This document shows positions 7,703 to 16,665 of a stretch of 64,000 nucleotides of DNA, piece after piece (position 1 is the stretch's first letter; each line of letters begins with the position of its first letter). Source of the stretch: Streptomyces alanosinicus (GTDB taxonomy: Bacteria; Actinomycetota; Actinomycetes; Streptomycetales; Streptomycetaceae); contig NZ_BMVG01000014.1 of assembly GCF_014650595.1 (NCBI RefSeq), positions 1 through 64,000 on the forward strand, read 5' to 3'. The notes below the pieces were generated by a model. The model was not told the origin of the DNA and made no database searches. It saw only the letters and a list, made by a program, of their open reading frames with translations. The position numbers were made by a program, and so were the translations under genes.

Positions 7703-9918
7703 TGCTCGGCGTCGTCCTTCGCTTCGTCAGAGCCTTCCTCGCCCTCGATCACCGGGATGAGGGAGAGCTTGCCGCGGGAGTCGATCTCGGCGATCTCGAC
7801 CTGGACCTTCTGGCCCACACCGAGGACGTCCTCGACGTTCTCCACGCGCTTGCCGCCGGCCAGCTTGCGGATCTGCGAGATGTGCAGCAGACCGTCCTTG
7901 CCGGGCAGCAGGGAGACGAACGCACCGAAGGTGGTCGTCTTGACGACCGTACCCAGGTAGCGCTCGCCGACCTCGGGCATCGTCGGGTTGGCGATGCCGT
8001 TGATCGTGGCGCGGGCGGCCTCCGCCGAGGGACCGTCGGCGGCACCGATGTAGATCGTGCCGTCGTCCTCGATGGTGATCTCGGCGCCCGTGTCCTCCTG
8101 GATCTGGTTGATCATCTTGCCCTTGGGGCCGATGACCTCGCCGATCTTGTCGACCGGGATCTTGACGGTGATGATCCGCGGGGCGTGCGGGCTCATCTCG
8201 TCGGGCCGGTCGATGGCCTCCATCATCACGTCGAGGATGTGCAGGCGGGCGTCGCGGGCCTGCTTGAGGGCCGCGGCCAGGACGGAGGCCGGGATGCCGT
8301 CCAGCTTGGTGTCGAGCTGGAGGGCGGTCACGAACTCCTTCGTGCCGGCGACCTTGAAGTCCATGTCACCGAAGGCGTCCTCGGCACCGAGGATGTCGGT
8401 GAGGGTGACGTAGTGCGTCTCGCCGTCGATGTCCTGGGAGATCAGACCCATGGCGATACCGGCGACGGGGGCCTTCAGCGGCACACCGGCGTTCAGCAGC
8501 GACATGGTGGAGGCGCAGACCGAGCCCATGGACGTCGAGCCGTTGGAGCTCAGCGCCTCGGAGACCTGGCGGATCGCGTAGGGGAACTCCTCGCGCGTCG
8601 GCAGGACCGGCACGAGGGCGCGCTCGGCGAGGGCGCCGTGGCCGATCTCGCGGCGCTTCGGGGAGCCGACGCGGCCGGTCTCACCGGTGGAGTACGGCGG
8701 GAAGTTGTAGTTGTGCATGTAGCGCTTGCGGGTCACCGGGGAGAGGGTGTCCAGCTGCTGCTCCATGCGGAGCATGTTGAGGGTGGTGACGCCCAGGATC
8801 TGGGTCTCGCCACGCTCGAACACCGCGGAGCCGTGCACCCGCGGGATGGCCTCGACCTCGGCGGCCAGCGTGCGGATGTCGGTGACACCGCGGCCGTCGA
8901 TGCGCTTCTTCTCCTTGATCACACGCTCGCGGACCAGCTGCTTGGTGAGCGAGCGGTACGCGGCGGAGATCTCCTTCTCGCGGCCCTCGAACTCCGGCAG
9001 GAGCTTCTCGGCGGCGAGACCCTTGACGCGGTCCAGCTCGGCCTCGCGCTCCTGCTTGCCGGCGATGGTGAGCGCCTGGGCCAGCTCGGGGCGGACGGCG
9101 GCCGTCAGGGCCTCGAAGACGTCGTCCTGGTAGTCCAGGAAGATCGGGAACTCGCCGGTCGGCTTGGCGGCCTTCGCGGCGAGGTCCGCCTGGGCGCGGC
9201 ACAGGACCTTGATGAAGGGCTTCGCGGCCTCCAGACCGGCGGCGACGACCTCCTCGGTCGGCGCCTCGGAGCCGCTCTCGACGAGCTTGATGGTGCCCTC
9301 GGTGGCCTCGGCCTCGACCATCATGATCGCGACGTCGCCGTCCTCCAGGACACGGCCGGCGACGACCATGTCGAAGACGGCGTCCTCCAGCTCGGTGTGC
9401 GTCGGGAAGGCGACCCACTGGCCGCGGATCAGCGCGACGCGGACGCCGCCGATCGGGCCGGAGAAGGGCAGACCGGCCAGCTGGGTGGACGCGGAGGCGG
9501 CGTTGATCGCCACGACGTCGTACAGGTGGTCGGGGTTGAGCGCCATGATCGTGGCGACGACCTGGATCTCGTTGCGCAGGCCCTTCTTGAAGGACGGGCG
9601 CAGCGGACGGTCGATGAGACGGCAGGTGAGGATGGCGTCCTCGGAGGGACGGCCCTCACGGCGGAAGAAGGAACCGGGGATCTTCCCGGCCGCGTACATC
9701 CGCTCCTCGACGTCCACCGTCAGCGGGAAGAAGTCGAGCTGGTCCTTGGGGTTCTTGGAGGCGGTGGTGGCCGACAGCACCATGGTGTCGTCGTCCAGGT
9801 ACGCCACGGCGGAGCCGGCGGCCTGCTTGGCCAGGCGGCCCGTCTCGAAGCGGATCGTGCGGGTGCCGAAGGGGCCGTTGTCGATGACGGCCTCGGCGTA
9901 GTGGGTCTCGTTCTCCAC
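7699..9918 (-). CDS. pnp: polyribonucleotide nucleotidyltransferase (PNPase)
   Basis: 739 residues. Phosphorolytic 3'-5' exoribonuclease and RNA polymerase; in Streptomyces it is also the main poly(A)-adding enzyme and was first described as guanosine pentaphosphate synthetase I. Two RNase PH domains flank an all-alpha domain, followed by a KH domain (IGPKGKMINQIQ) and an S1 domain (GTVVKTTTFGAFV to GKLSLIPV). The frame is open upstream to 10029, but the GTG at 9918 (MENETHYAEAV) has GGAGAA eight bases ahead and gives the usual 739-residue length. The C-terminus is acidic (EGSDEAKDDAEQ). It is downstream of rpsO. Confidence 0.97.
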   Translation of the reverse strand: MENETHYAEAVIDNGPFGTRTIRFETGRLAKQAAGSAVAYLDDDTMVLSATTASKNPKDQLDFFPLTVDVEERMYAAGKIPGSFFRREGRPSEDAILTCRLIDRPLRPSFKKGLRNEIQVVATIMALNPDHLYDVVAINAASASTQLAGLPFSGPIGGVRVALIRGQWVAFPTHTELEDAVFDMVVAGRVLEDGDVAIMMVEAEATEGTIKLVESGSEAPTEEVVAAGLEAAKPFIKVLCRAQADLAAKAAKPTGEFPIFLDYQDDVFEALTAAVRPELAQALTIAGKQEREAELDRVKGLAAEKLLPEFEGREKEISAAYRSLTKQLVRERVIKEKKRIDGRGVTDIRTLAAEVEAIPRVHGSAVFERGETQILGVTTLNMLRMEQQLDTLSPVTRKRYMHNYNFPPYSTGETGRVGSPKRREIGHGALAERALVPVLPTREEFPYAIRQVSEALSSNGSTSMGSVCASTMSLLNAGVPLKAPVAGIAMGLISQDIDGETHYVTLTDILGAEDAFGDMDFKVAGTKEFVTALQLDTKLDGIPASVLAAALKQARDARLHILDVMMEAIDRPDEMSPHAPRIITVKIPVDKIGEVIGPKGKMINQIQEDTGAEITIEDDGTIYIGAADGPSAEAARATINGIANPTMPEVGERYLGTVVKTTTFGAFVSLLPGKDGLLHISQIRKLAGGKRVENVEDVLGVGQKVQVEIAEIDSRGKLSLIPVIEGEEGSDEAKDDAEQ

Positions 9919-10245
9919 TAGCGTTTTCTCCGTTACATATCGTCTTTCGTCCCTTGGCTGCCCGTGTGGCAGGGGGACGGTGGCGGAGAAGCGCGCCGTC
10001 TGGTGCGGGCCGGTCTTCGATCGAAGCACCCGGGGTTCGCTTCCCCCCGGGGGCCACTACCGAGGACCGGCGGCGGCGAGGTGCGCTTCTCCTCGTTCGT
10101 TGTCGTGCGTTGTCGTGCTGTGTCGTACGTACTGCGTTTTGCTACCACACTACAAAGCGTGAGTGACACTCCGCACGTTTCCGCATGTACGACGAAGGGA
10201 GCGGCCCCGGGTGTGCTACCGGGAACCGCTCCCTGTCATGGCGTC
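9919..10245 (-). promoter_or_regulatory. rpsO-pnp intergenic leader region
   Basis: This 327-nt stretch has no gene. It holds the post-rpsO hairpin (10197-10233) and, nearer pnp, a second dyad around 10029-10055 (CCCGGGG paired with CCCCGGG). The S. coelicolor rpsO-pnp spacer is known to contain promoters and an RNase III-cleaved hairpin. I could not pick a convincing -35/-10 pair here, so a pnp promoter is expected but not located. Confidence 0.5.
10197..10233 (-). terminator. rpsO-proximal intergenic hairpin
   Basis: GGGAGCGG followed by CCCCGG pairs with CCGGG and CCGCTCCC across an 8-nt loop with a two-base bulge. It begins 13 bases after the rpsO stop on the minus strand. By analogy with the characterised Streptomyces rpsO-pnp operon it is likely an attenuator or processing hairpin rather than an absolute stop. 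Confidence 0.65.
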
Positions 10246-10533
10246 TTACTTGGCGCCCGCCGCACCGCGGCGGATGCCGAGGCGGTCGACCAGCGCACGG
10301 AAGCGCTGGATGTCCTTCTTCGCCAGGTACTGGAGAAGGCGGCGGCGCTGACCGACGAGGATCAGCAGGCCACGACGGGAGTGGTGGTCGTGCTTGTGGG
10401 TCTTGAGGTGCTCCGTCAGGTCGGAGATCCGGCGGGAGAGCAGAGCGACCTGGACCTCGGGGGAGCCGGTGTCACCCTCCTTGGTACCGAACTCGGACAT
10501 GATCTGCTTCTTCGTAGCGGCGTCGAGCGACAC
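10246..10533 (-). CDS. rpsO: 30S ribosomal protein S15
   Basis: 95 residues, the typical S15 length. Binds 16S rRNA early in 30S assembly. Recognisable by EGDTGSPEVQVALLS, the helix SDLTEHLKTHKHDHHSRRGL and the C-terminal KDIQRFRALVDRLGIRR. Start GTG at 10533 has GAGGAG seven bases upstream. In many bacteria S15 represses its own mRNA; no pseudoknot was modelled here. Confidence 0.97.
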   Translation of the reverse strand: MSLDAATKKQIMSEFGTKEGDTGSPEVQVALLSRRISDLTEHLKTHKHDHHSRRGLLILVGQRRRLLQYLAKKDIQRFRALVDRLGIRRGAAGAK

Positions 10534-10798
10534 GCGTACTCCTCATTAGTCTGTTGAGTGCCACCGAGTGCCCCCGGTCTACATCTCGGGGAAGCTTCCG
10601 TTACTCGGGAGGCGGGGTCCGTCGGGCGCGGCCAGCCAGAGCCGTGGCTCCAGGGGTGCGTACACGAACGGCCGTCACTCAGGGTACCAGCACGTGGCCG
10701 GCATCTTTCCCCGGGTTCTGAAACCGCCCAGGTGGGACGCGAGCGGCCACTAGGGTGAGCGCCGGACCGTACTCACGCCGGAAAGGGATCACTGCACC

Positions 10799-11092
10799 AT
10801 GACGGAGACGGAAGCGGAGATCAAGGCGCGCAAGGAGCGGGAGCGGGACGAGCTGTACGCGCTCGACATCTCGGGCGTCGAGTGGCACGGCGCGCCGGGG
10901 ACCGAGGAGCACGAGGAGCGGGTCGAGATCGCGTATCTGCCCGACGGGGCGGTGGCGATGCGTTCCTCGCTCGACCACGGCACGGTGCTGCGGTACACCG
11001 AGGCGGAGTGGCGGGCGTTCGTGCTGGGGGCCCGGGACGGGGAGTTCGATCTGCAGCCGATGCCGCACGACGGAGAGCCCGACGCGCGGTGA
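10799..11092 (+). CDS. DUF397-type small protein
   Basis: 97 residues. The C-terminal half (AYLPDGAVAMRSSLDHGTV, then YTEAEWRAFVLGARDGEFD) matches the pattern of the DUF397 family, which in Streptomyces usually sits beside an XRE-type regulator. The N-terminus here is a charged helix (EAEIKARKERERDELYALD), and no HTH gene is adjacent. AAAGGGATCAC precedes the ATG. A TAGGGT hexamer at about 10752-10757 could be a -10. The stop codon lies inside the first copy of a 17-bp direct repeat. Confidence 0.7.
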   Translation: MTETEAEIKARKERERDELYALDISGVEWHGAPGTEEHEERVEIAYLPDGAVAMRSSLDHGTVLRYTEAEWRAFVLGARDGEFDLQPMPHDGEPDAR

Positions 11093-11125
11093 CACACCGT
11101 TGGGGAAAGCGGTGACACACCGTTG
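11086..11125. repeat. 17-bp direct repeat spanning the DUF397 stop codon
   Basis: GCGGTGACACACCGTTG occurs at 11086-11102 and again, identical, at 11109-11125 (23-bp period). The first copy contains the TGA of the DUF397 gene; the second lies between it and the terminator. Each copy carries a small internal dyad (CGGTG/CACCG). Confidence 0.9.
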
Positions 11126-11128
11126 CAG

Positions 11129-11160
11129 AAGGGGGCGGCACGCGTGCGTGCCGCCCCCTT
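11129..11160. terminator. bidirectional hairpin terminator
   Basis: Perfect 13-bp stem AAGGGGGCGGCAC (11129-11141) with its complement at 11148-11160 and a 6-nt loop. It sits between the ends of the convergent DUF397 (+) and beta-propeller (-) genes, seven bases from the latter's stop, with A/T-ending arms on both strands. Confidence 0.85.
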
Positions 11161-11167
11161 GCGCGTG

Positions 11168-12661
11168 TCAGTGCTGGAGCAGCCCCGCGGTGCCCACGCC
11201 GATCACCGACAGGACCGGGTCCTTCGAATGGACGTCGTCCTGTTCGAGCGAGCGGTGAGCGAAGAAGACACGGCCCTGCTCATAGATGATGTCCGACTCA
11301 TCTGGATTGTCGATCTGGGTGTCGTCCTCCGGAAGCTGGAACAGGAGGTACGGGGTCTCCTTGTTCGTGCGGAGGTTCCAGTCCACTACGGCCGAGGGCT
11401 GGATGGCGTCCAGGCTCTTGCGGTAGATGATCAGGTCGTCACCGTTCATACGGACCGGGAGAACCGACTGGGCCATACGGCCCTCGAACGTAGCGACAGC
11501 GGTGCCCTTCTTGACGTCGAAGGCCGTGATCTTGTTCTGCGGCTTCGCGATGTCGTCGCCGTCCTTGCTCATGACGAAGATCCGGTCGCGGCCGACCACC
11601 ATGCCGTAGCACTTGGCGACGATGCCGAAGTACATGTCGTCGCTGCACTGGGGCTCGTATTTCGTCATCGAGATCCGGGCCTGCTCCTCGCCGGTCCCGG
11701 AGTCCAGCGTGATCAGGTCGGTGATGGCGTAGTCCCCCGCCTCCACGGCGAGCACGGGCGGGTCGGCGGACGGCAGGTAGACCTGCTTGATGCCTTTGCT
11801 GACCGAGTACCGCCACAGGGTCTTGCCGGTGCGCGGGTCCAGCTTCTCCACCCGGTAGGTGGTGTCCTCCCATTCGCCGCACTTGACGAGGGCCAGCAGG
11901 GCCCGTCCGCCCGCGTAGCCGTTGTCGTGGCACTGGGACGAGGCGACCGTGGTGTTCCACAGCTGCTTGCCGTCGGCCATGTCGTACGCCACCGACCCGA
12001 GGTCCCAGGCGATGGCCACGACGCCCTGGGTCAGCGCGATGTTGGTGTTGGTGACGTAGGCGAAGTCGGCGGACGGCATCTTCTTCTGCCAGAGCTTCTT
12101 GCCGGTGTCGAGGTCGACCATGACCACCTCGTCGCAGACGCCGTTCTTGCCGGAGGACTTGGCGCGTGCGGGCTGCACGACGACCGCGGTACGGCCGTCG
12201 GCGGTGACGTCGCGGCTGGTGGCGCAGACATGGCCGTCGAGCTGGAGGCTCCAGGTCTTCGCGTCCCAGTCGGGATGGGGCTCGATCCTGTAGCCCTCGA
12301 TGTGGTCGGCGACGGCCCGGGCGAGGATCTTGCCCGTGGCCCAAGTGCCGGGTGCGAGTCGCTGCTTATTGCCGGTGAGGCCATTCTCCTCGTGCTTCAC
12401 GACGGTCTGGCCCTCCGGTGAGACGGGGGCCTTCTCCACGGTCTCGCGTATGGCGTCCGGGGCCTGCGCGACCGCCTTGGCGTCGGTCCGCCCCTTGGTG
12501 TGTCCGCCCGAGCCGTACCAGATCAGACCCGCGCCGAGGCAGGCGAGGACGACCACCGCCGCGACGATCCCTCCGAGGACGCGTCTACGCCGTCTGGACC
12601 GGGAGTCGCCGGCGGCCAGGGCCGACTGGGTGTACATGGACGAGGGTGGTCCGAAGCCCAC
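11168..12661 (-). CDS. membrane-anchored PQQ-like beta-propeller protein
   Basis: 497 residues from GTG 12661, which has AAGGGGAG nine bases upstream; the frame is open for 69 more codons. Residues 1-25 are cytoplasmic and end in a cluster of arginines, then one membrane helix (about 30-50, VLGGIVAAVVVLACLGAGLIW). The remainder is extracytoplasmic and contains repeated PQQ/BamB-like blades (DLDTGKKLWQKK, DMADGKQLWNTT, DPRTGKTLWRY, DVKKGTAVATF). Several cysteine pairs suggest disulphides. Function unknown. It is divergent from the EspI-like ATPase gene across 654 nt. Confidence 0.85.
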   Translation of the reverse strand: MGFGPPSSMYTQSALAAGDSRSRRRRRVLGGIVAAVVVLACLGAGLIWYGSGGHTKGRTDAKAVAQAPDAIRETVEKAPVSPEGQTVVKHEENGLTGNKQRLAPGTWATGKILARAVADHIEGYRIEPHPDWDAKTWSLQLDGHVCATSRDVTADGRTAVVVQPARAKSSGKNGVCDEVVMVDLDTGKKLWQKKMPSADFAYVTNTNIALTQGVVAIAWDLGSVAYDMADGKQLWNTTVASSQCHDNGYAGGRALLALVKCGEWEDTTYRVEKLDPRTGKTLWRYSVSKGIKQVYLPSADPPVLAVEAGDYAITDLITLDSGTGEEQARISMTKYEPQCSDDMYFGIVAKCYGMVVGRDRIFVMSKDGDDIAKPQNKITAFDVKKGTAVATFEGRMAQSVLPVRMNGDDLIIYRKSLDAIQPSAVVDWNLRTNKETPYLLFQLPEDDTQIDNPDESDIIYEQGRVFFAHRSLEQDDVHSKDPVLSVIGVGTAGLLQH

Positions 12662-13315
12662 GGTGAGGCACTCCCCTTCGCGAGAGCTGTACGTCGTCTT
12701 GGCTGTGCGCCGCCGGGCGGCTTCGGGGCTGCTCCGGTCGCAGAAGCAGGGGCGCCCGATGGCGACTTGGCGAGCTGCGAGGAGGCGGATCGGCGACGGA
12801 GGCGCGTGCCGGACCCGCTTCAGGCAGCACCTTGCGCCTCTCCCGTACTCGTCCCCCGCTTGCGGCAAGCGCGCCGCTCAAGCATTCGTTTTCGCAATGC
12901 CGTCACTCTAGTAAACGGGTCCCACAGCCCCAACCGGCCTGTGGGCGAACTCCGCTCCTGCCGCCGGATGGACGGAACTGCCCCTTCCTGTCCCCTTTGC
13001 TCACGGGAGCAAAGCTCTCCTATTTGTCACTTTCCAGTTGATTGATCCGTCATTTTCCCCCGCCAAGTCGCGTGACCGGAGGGGCGGTTCGGGATGCTTG
13101 GGCATGTGCTCGGGGACGGGCGGGCCTGCCGAGGTACGGCTCGTGATGATTAGGCTGGGAGAGGGCGCGATGGCACGACCCGTCGACCGGTCGTCGGTGC
13201 CCCAGGGGGAGAGCCGTCGGATCGGACTGCCCCGCACGACTACGGACGACTCGGAACCAGACGACATGGTCGCCTCGGCACGGCATGAGGGTGCTCGACC
13301 ACACCAGGAGGAACT
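12662..13315. promoter_or_regulatory. long divergent intergenic region, no gene recognised
   Basis: 654 nt between the beta-propeller (-) and EspI-like (+) genes. Visible content: a minus-strand promoter candidate (12905-12933), a 15-bp dyad CGCTTGCGGCAAGCG at 12857-12871 inside the predicted leader, and GGAGGAACT before the EspI-like start. Short frames inside it have poor third-position GC and no ribosome binding sites, so I call nothing. Confidence 0.5.
12905..12933 (-). promoter_or_regulatory. candidate promoter for the beta-propeller gene
   Basis: Minus strand: TTGGGG (12933-12928), a 17-bp spacer, then TAGAGT (12910-12905). This fits a vegetative sigma-HrdB-like promoter and would give a leader of about 240 nt to the GTG at 12661. 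The dyad at 12857-12871 would lie about 40 nt into the transcript. Confidence 0.45.
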
Positions 13316-16300
13316 GTGAGCAGCGATCGGGACGGGATGCGCGGGGGCTGGGCCACACCCGGCGATGACCAACCCGACGCGGAGGCCTTGGACACCACCG
13401 GCGAGTTCACCATCGACTACGCACCACCCGCCTGGTACACGCAGAACGCGCCGGATCCGTCCGACGACGCGTCCGGCTCCTCCGGTACCTCGGGTGTCCC
13501 TGGGGCGAACAGCTCCGGCGACCCGGGCGGCCCTGCCGCGTCCGCGGTGCCGTCGTACCCGTCGAACACGCCGGTGCCGGGACCGGCTCCGCAGCCGCCC
13601 GCCGCCCACCCCTACGCGACCCCGCCGCAGGGAACTCCGCACGATCCGCGGCAGGGTGCCCCCTTCGCACCGCCGCAGGGCGCCCCCTTCGCACCGCCGC
13701 AGGGGACTCCGTACACGCCGCCCCAGGGCACCGCGTACGCACCGCCGCCTCCGCCCCCGCCGGCCCAGGGCGCGCCCTATGCCGCGCCCGTGCCGCCCGC
13801 GCCGCCCACCGGGGGCCCAGTGTCGATGCCGAGGCTGCCGGACGGCTTCGAGCTGCAGCGGCCGCAGTCCGCCCCCCAGGTCCAGCCGGAGGCGTCCACC
13901 GCCCCGGCCGCCGCGGTCGAGCCGGAGACGGGCAGCGGGGACCTGGAGAGCGGGGCCACCATGCGCTTCTCCGCCGTCGCCCTGAAGCGTGAGATGGCCG
14001 AGATCGCCGAGCGCGCGGGGGTGGCCGCGCAGGAGGCCGAATCCGGCGACGAAGGCTCCGAGGACTCCGGCGAGGGTTCCGCCGAAGGCTCTGTGGAGGG
14101 CGCCGCGGAGGGCGCCGCGGAGGTTTCGGGTACGGGCTCGGCCGACCAGCCGGCCGACGGTGCCAGCGGTGCCGGTGGCACCGGTGCCGGTGCCGAAGGT
14201 GACGCGTCCGAGCAGTCCGCCGAGGACGGATCCGGGCACGAGAGCGCGGGTGACGAGGAAACGGACCGGGGCGAAGACGAGGCCGAGAACACGGCGGAGA
14301 GCGCGGACACCGGCGAGGACGACGCCGTTCGCGACGCCACGGACGCGGCCGACGCCCGGGAGGGCTCCATCGCCGACGCCGAGTCCGAGGACACCGAGTC
14401 CAAGGACGCCGAGCCCGGCCACGGCAGTCCCGAAGACGCCCGTCCCGGCGACGCGCAGCCCGAGGACGCGCAGTCCCTCGACTCCCGGTCCGACGACGGT
14501 GCCTCCGCCGCCCCCGAGCCCACCGACGCCGTCGTGGCCGAGGCCGCCGCCCAGGACAGCGCGTCCCCGATGGACGCGCCGGAGGATGCCATCCCGGCGC
14601 AGGCCCCCGTCCCGCCCGCCCCTGAGGACGCCCGGCCCGCCTGGTCGCCGCCGCCCGCGCCGCCGAGCGGGATGCCCCCGCTGCCGCCCTCCTACCAGCC
14701 CGCAGCGCCCGCTCCGGCGGCCCAGTGGCCGGGCCAGCCGCAGCCTGCCGCGCCCCAGCAGCCCGGCCCCGTGCCCGGCCGGCCACAGCCGGCGGCCGCG
14801 CAGGGGCCCGGCGGTGCGCCCGGACAGCAGCCGCCTTTCCACCCGCAGGCCCCGCAGCCCGCGCCGGCCGCCTGGAACCAGCCGCCGGCCCCGACCGGAC
14901 CCGCCGCACCGGGTGGCTACGGCTTCCCGCAGCCGCCTGTCCCCCAACCGCCGACGCCCAACGCGCCCACTCCGCCGAGCGGTTACGGCTTCCCGCAGCC
15001 CCCCGAGGCCCAGCCGCCGGTCCCCAACGGGCCCACCCCGCCCGGCGGTTACGGCTTCCCGCATCCCGGCACCACCCCCAACGCCCAGCCCCAGCCGGGC
15101 GGTTACGGCTTCCCGCAGCCGCCGCAGCACCCGGACGGTGCGCCCGTGGCCGAGGGCCCGCAAGCACCGCAGCCCCCGCAGTTCCCTCAGCCCCCGCAGG
15201 CGCCTCAGGCCCCGCAGGCCGCCCCGCAGGCCCCGCAGCCTCCGCAGGCCCCGCAGGCCCCGCAGCCTCCGCAGGCCCCGCAGGCCCCGCAGCCTCCGCA
15301 GGCCCCGCAGGCCCCGCAGGCCCCGCACGCGCCGGTCGATCCGCGGACCGGGGCCGCGTGGCCGCAGGCCGTGCAGCACGACCAGCGGCAGCCGACCAAC
15401 CCCGGTGCCGCGCCGCTCGGTTACACCGCCGCCGTGGAGCTTTCCGCCGACCGGCTGATCAACAAGAAGCAGAAGGCGAAGAGCGGGCGGCCCACCGCGG
15501 CATCCAGCCGTTTCAAGCTCGGCGGGAAGAAGGAGGAAGCCGAGCGACTGCGCAAGCTGGAGCTGATCCGCACGCCGGTGCTGTCCTGCTACCGGATCGC
15601 GGTCATCAGCCTCAAGGGCGGCGTGGGCAAGACCACCACGACCACCGCGCTCGGCGCCACCCTGGCCACCGAGCGCCAGGACAAGATCCTCGCGATCGAC
15701 GCCAACCCGGACGCCGGTACGCTCGGGCGGCGCGTGCGCCGGGAGACCGGCGCCACCATCCGTGACCTGGTGCAGGCGATCCCGTACCTGAACTCCTACA
15801 TGGACATCCGGCGGTTCACCTCACAGGCGCCCTCCGGTCTGGAGATCATCGCCAACGATGTGGACCCGGCGGTCTCGACCACGTTCAACGACGAGGACTA
15901 CCGGCGTGCGATAGACGTGCTCGGCCGCCAGTACCCGGTCATCCTGACCGACTCCGGCACCGGCCTGCTGTACAGCGCGATGCGTGGCGTGCTCGATCTC
16001 GCCGACCAGCTGATCATCATCTCCACGCCGTCCGTGGACGGTGCGAGCAGCGCCAGTACGACGCTGGACTGGCTCTCCGCGCACGGGTACGCCGACCTGG
16101 TCTCGCGGTCCCTCACCGTGATCTCCGGGGTGCGCGAGACCGGCAAGATGATCAAGGTCGAGGACATCGTGTCCCACTTCGAGACGCGCACCCGCGGGGT
16201 CGTGGTCGTGCCCTTCGACGAGCATCTGGCCGCCGGTGCCGAGGTCGACCTCGACATGATGCGGCCGCGGACGCGCGAGGCGTACTTCAACCTCGCGGCC

Positions 16301-16573
16301 ATGGTCGCCGAGGACTTCGTACGCCACCAGCAGTCGCACGGGCTGTGGACCAGTGACGGCAACCCGCCGCCGGTGGCCGCCCCGCCGATGCCGGGCCAGC
16401 CCATGCCGGGCCAGCCGTACCCCCAGGCCCTCGGCCCGGACCTGTACGGCGGTCCGCCGCAGCAGCCCTACCCGGGACAGCCGGGGCAGCAGCCGTACCC
16501 GCCGCAGGCCCCCGGCCAGCCGTACCCGCCGCAGCAGGGCTACCCGCAGCCGCCCCAGCCTCCCCAGCAGTAG
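13316..16573 (+). CDS. EspI-like Pro/Ala/acidic-rich protein with C-terminal ParA/MinD ATPase
   Basis: 1085 residues from GTG with GGAGG seven bases upstream. About residues 90-175 and 440-680 are Pro/Gln/Ala/Gly repeats (GAPFAPPQ, GGYGFPQPP, PQAPQ units); about 235-405 is acidic Ala/Ser/Glu/Asp-rich. A basic linker (SGRPTAASSRFKLGGKKEE) leads to the ATPase at about 755-1010: Walker A KGGVGKTTTTT, IDANPD, LTDSGTG and DQLIIISTPSVDGASS. The C-terminus is another Pro/Gln tail. This matches the architecture of mycobacterial EspI and of the SCO5717-type gene at the Streptomyces type VII secretion locus (from memory). No Esx, EccC or mycosin gene is nearby. Confidence 0.85.
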   Translation: MSSDRDGMRGGWATPGDDQPDAEALDTTGEFTIDYAPPAWYTQNAPDPSDDASGSSGTSGVPGANSSGDPGGPAASAVPSYPSNTPVPGPAPQPPAAHPYATPPQGTPHDPRQGAPFAPPQGAPFAPPQGTPYTPPQGTAYAPPPPPPPAQGAPYAAPVPPAPPTGGPVSMPRLPDGFELQRPQSAPQVQPEASTAPAAAVEPETGSGDLESGATMRFSAVALKREMAEIAERAGVAAQEAESGDEGSEDSGEGSAEGSVEGAAEGAAEVSGTGSADQPADGASGAGGTGAGAEGDASEQSAEDGSGHESAGDEETDRGEDEAENTAESADTGEDDAVRDATDAADAREGSIADAESEDTESKDAEPGHGSPEDARPGDAQPEDAQSLDSRSDDGASAAPEPTDAVVAEAAAQDSASPMDAPEDAIPAQAPVPPAPEDARPAWSPPPAPPSGMPPLPPSYQPAAPAPAAQWPGQPQPAAPQQPGPVPGRPQPAAAQGPGGAPGQQPPFHPQAPQPAPAAWNQPPAPTGPAAPGGYGFPQPPVPQPPTPNAPTPPSGYGFPQPPEAQPPVPNGPTPPGGYGFPHPGTTPNAQPQPGGYGFPQPPQHPDGAPVAEGPQAPQPPQFPQPPQAPQAPQAAPQAPQPPQAPQAPQPPQAPQAPQPPQAPQAPQAPHAPVDPRTGAAWPQAVQHDQRQPTNPGAAPLGYTAAVELSADRLINKKQKAKSGRPTAASSRFKLGGKKEEAERLRKLELIRTPVLSCYRIAVISLKGGVGKTTTTTALGATLATERQDKILAIDANPDAGTLGRRVRRETGATIRDLVQAIPYLNSYMDIRRFTSQAPSGLEIIANDVDPAVSTTFNDEDYRRAIDVLGRQYPVILTDSGTGLLYSAMRGVLDLADQLIIISTPSVDGASSASTTLDWLSAHGYADLVSRSLTVISGVRETGKMIKVEDIVSHFETRTRGVVVVPFDEHLAAGAEVDLDMMRPRTREAYFNLAAMVAEDFVRHQQSHGLWTSDGNPPPVAAPPMPGQPMPGQPYPQALGPDLYGGPPQQPYPGQPGQQPYPPQAPGQPYPPQQGYPQPPQPPQQ
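15180..15335 (+). repeat. in-frame tandem repeat encoding Pro-Gln-Ala units
   Basis: Units of CCGCAGGCCCC and CCGCAGCCTCCGCAGGCC recur through about 155 bp in the EspI-like gene, encoding PQAPQ/PQPPQ strings. The near-identical DNA suggests recent slippage or unequal crossing-over, so copy number probably varies between strains. A related set of GGYGFPQPP codon blocks lies at about 14910-15120. Confidence 0.85.
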
Positions 16574-16585
16574 GACCGCATGACG

Positions 16586-16622
16586 AAGGGCGGCCGGTGC
16601 GTTCTCCGCACCGGCCGCCCTT
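16586..16622. terminator. bidirectional terminator between EspI-like gene and ribF
   Basis: Perfect 16-bp stem AAGGGCGGCCGGTGCG (16586-16601) with complement at 16607-16622 and a 5-nt loop, between two convergent genes. Just after it GCTTGCC occurs three times in tandem (about 16624-16645). Confidence 0.85.
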
Positions 16623-16665
16623 CGCTTGCCGCTTGCCGCTTGCCGTATGCCGGCCGGGAAGAGCC

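Noticed and set aside
15180..15335. CRISPR-like array
   Set aside because: Repeat units are short, contiguous, without unique spacers, and encode Pro-Gln-Ala in frame within a gene.
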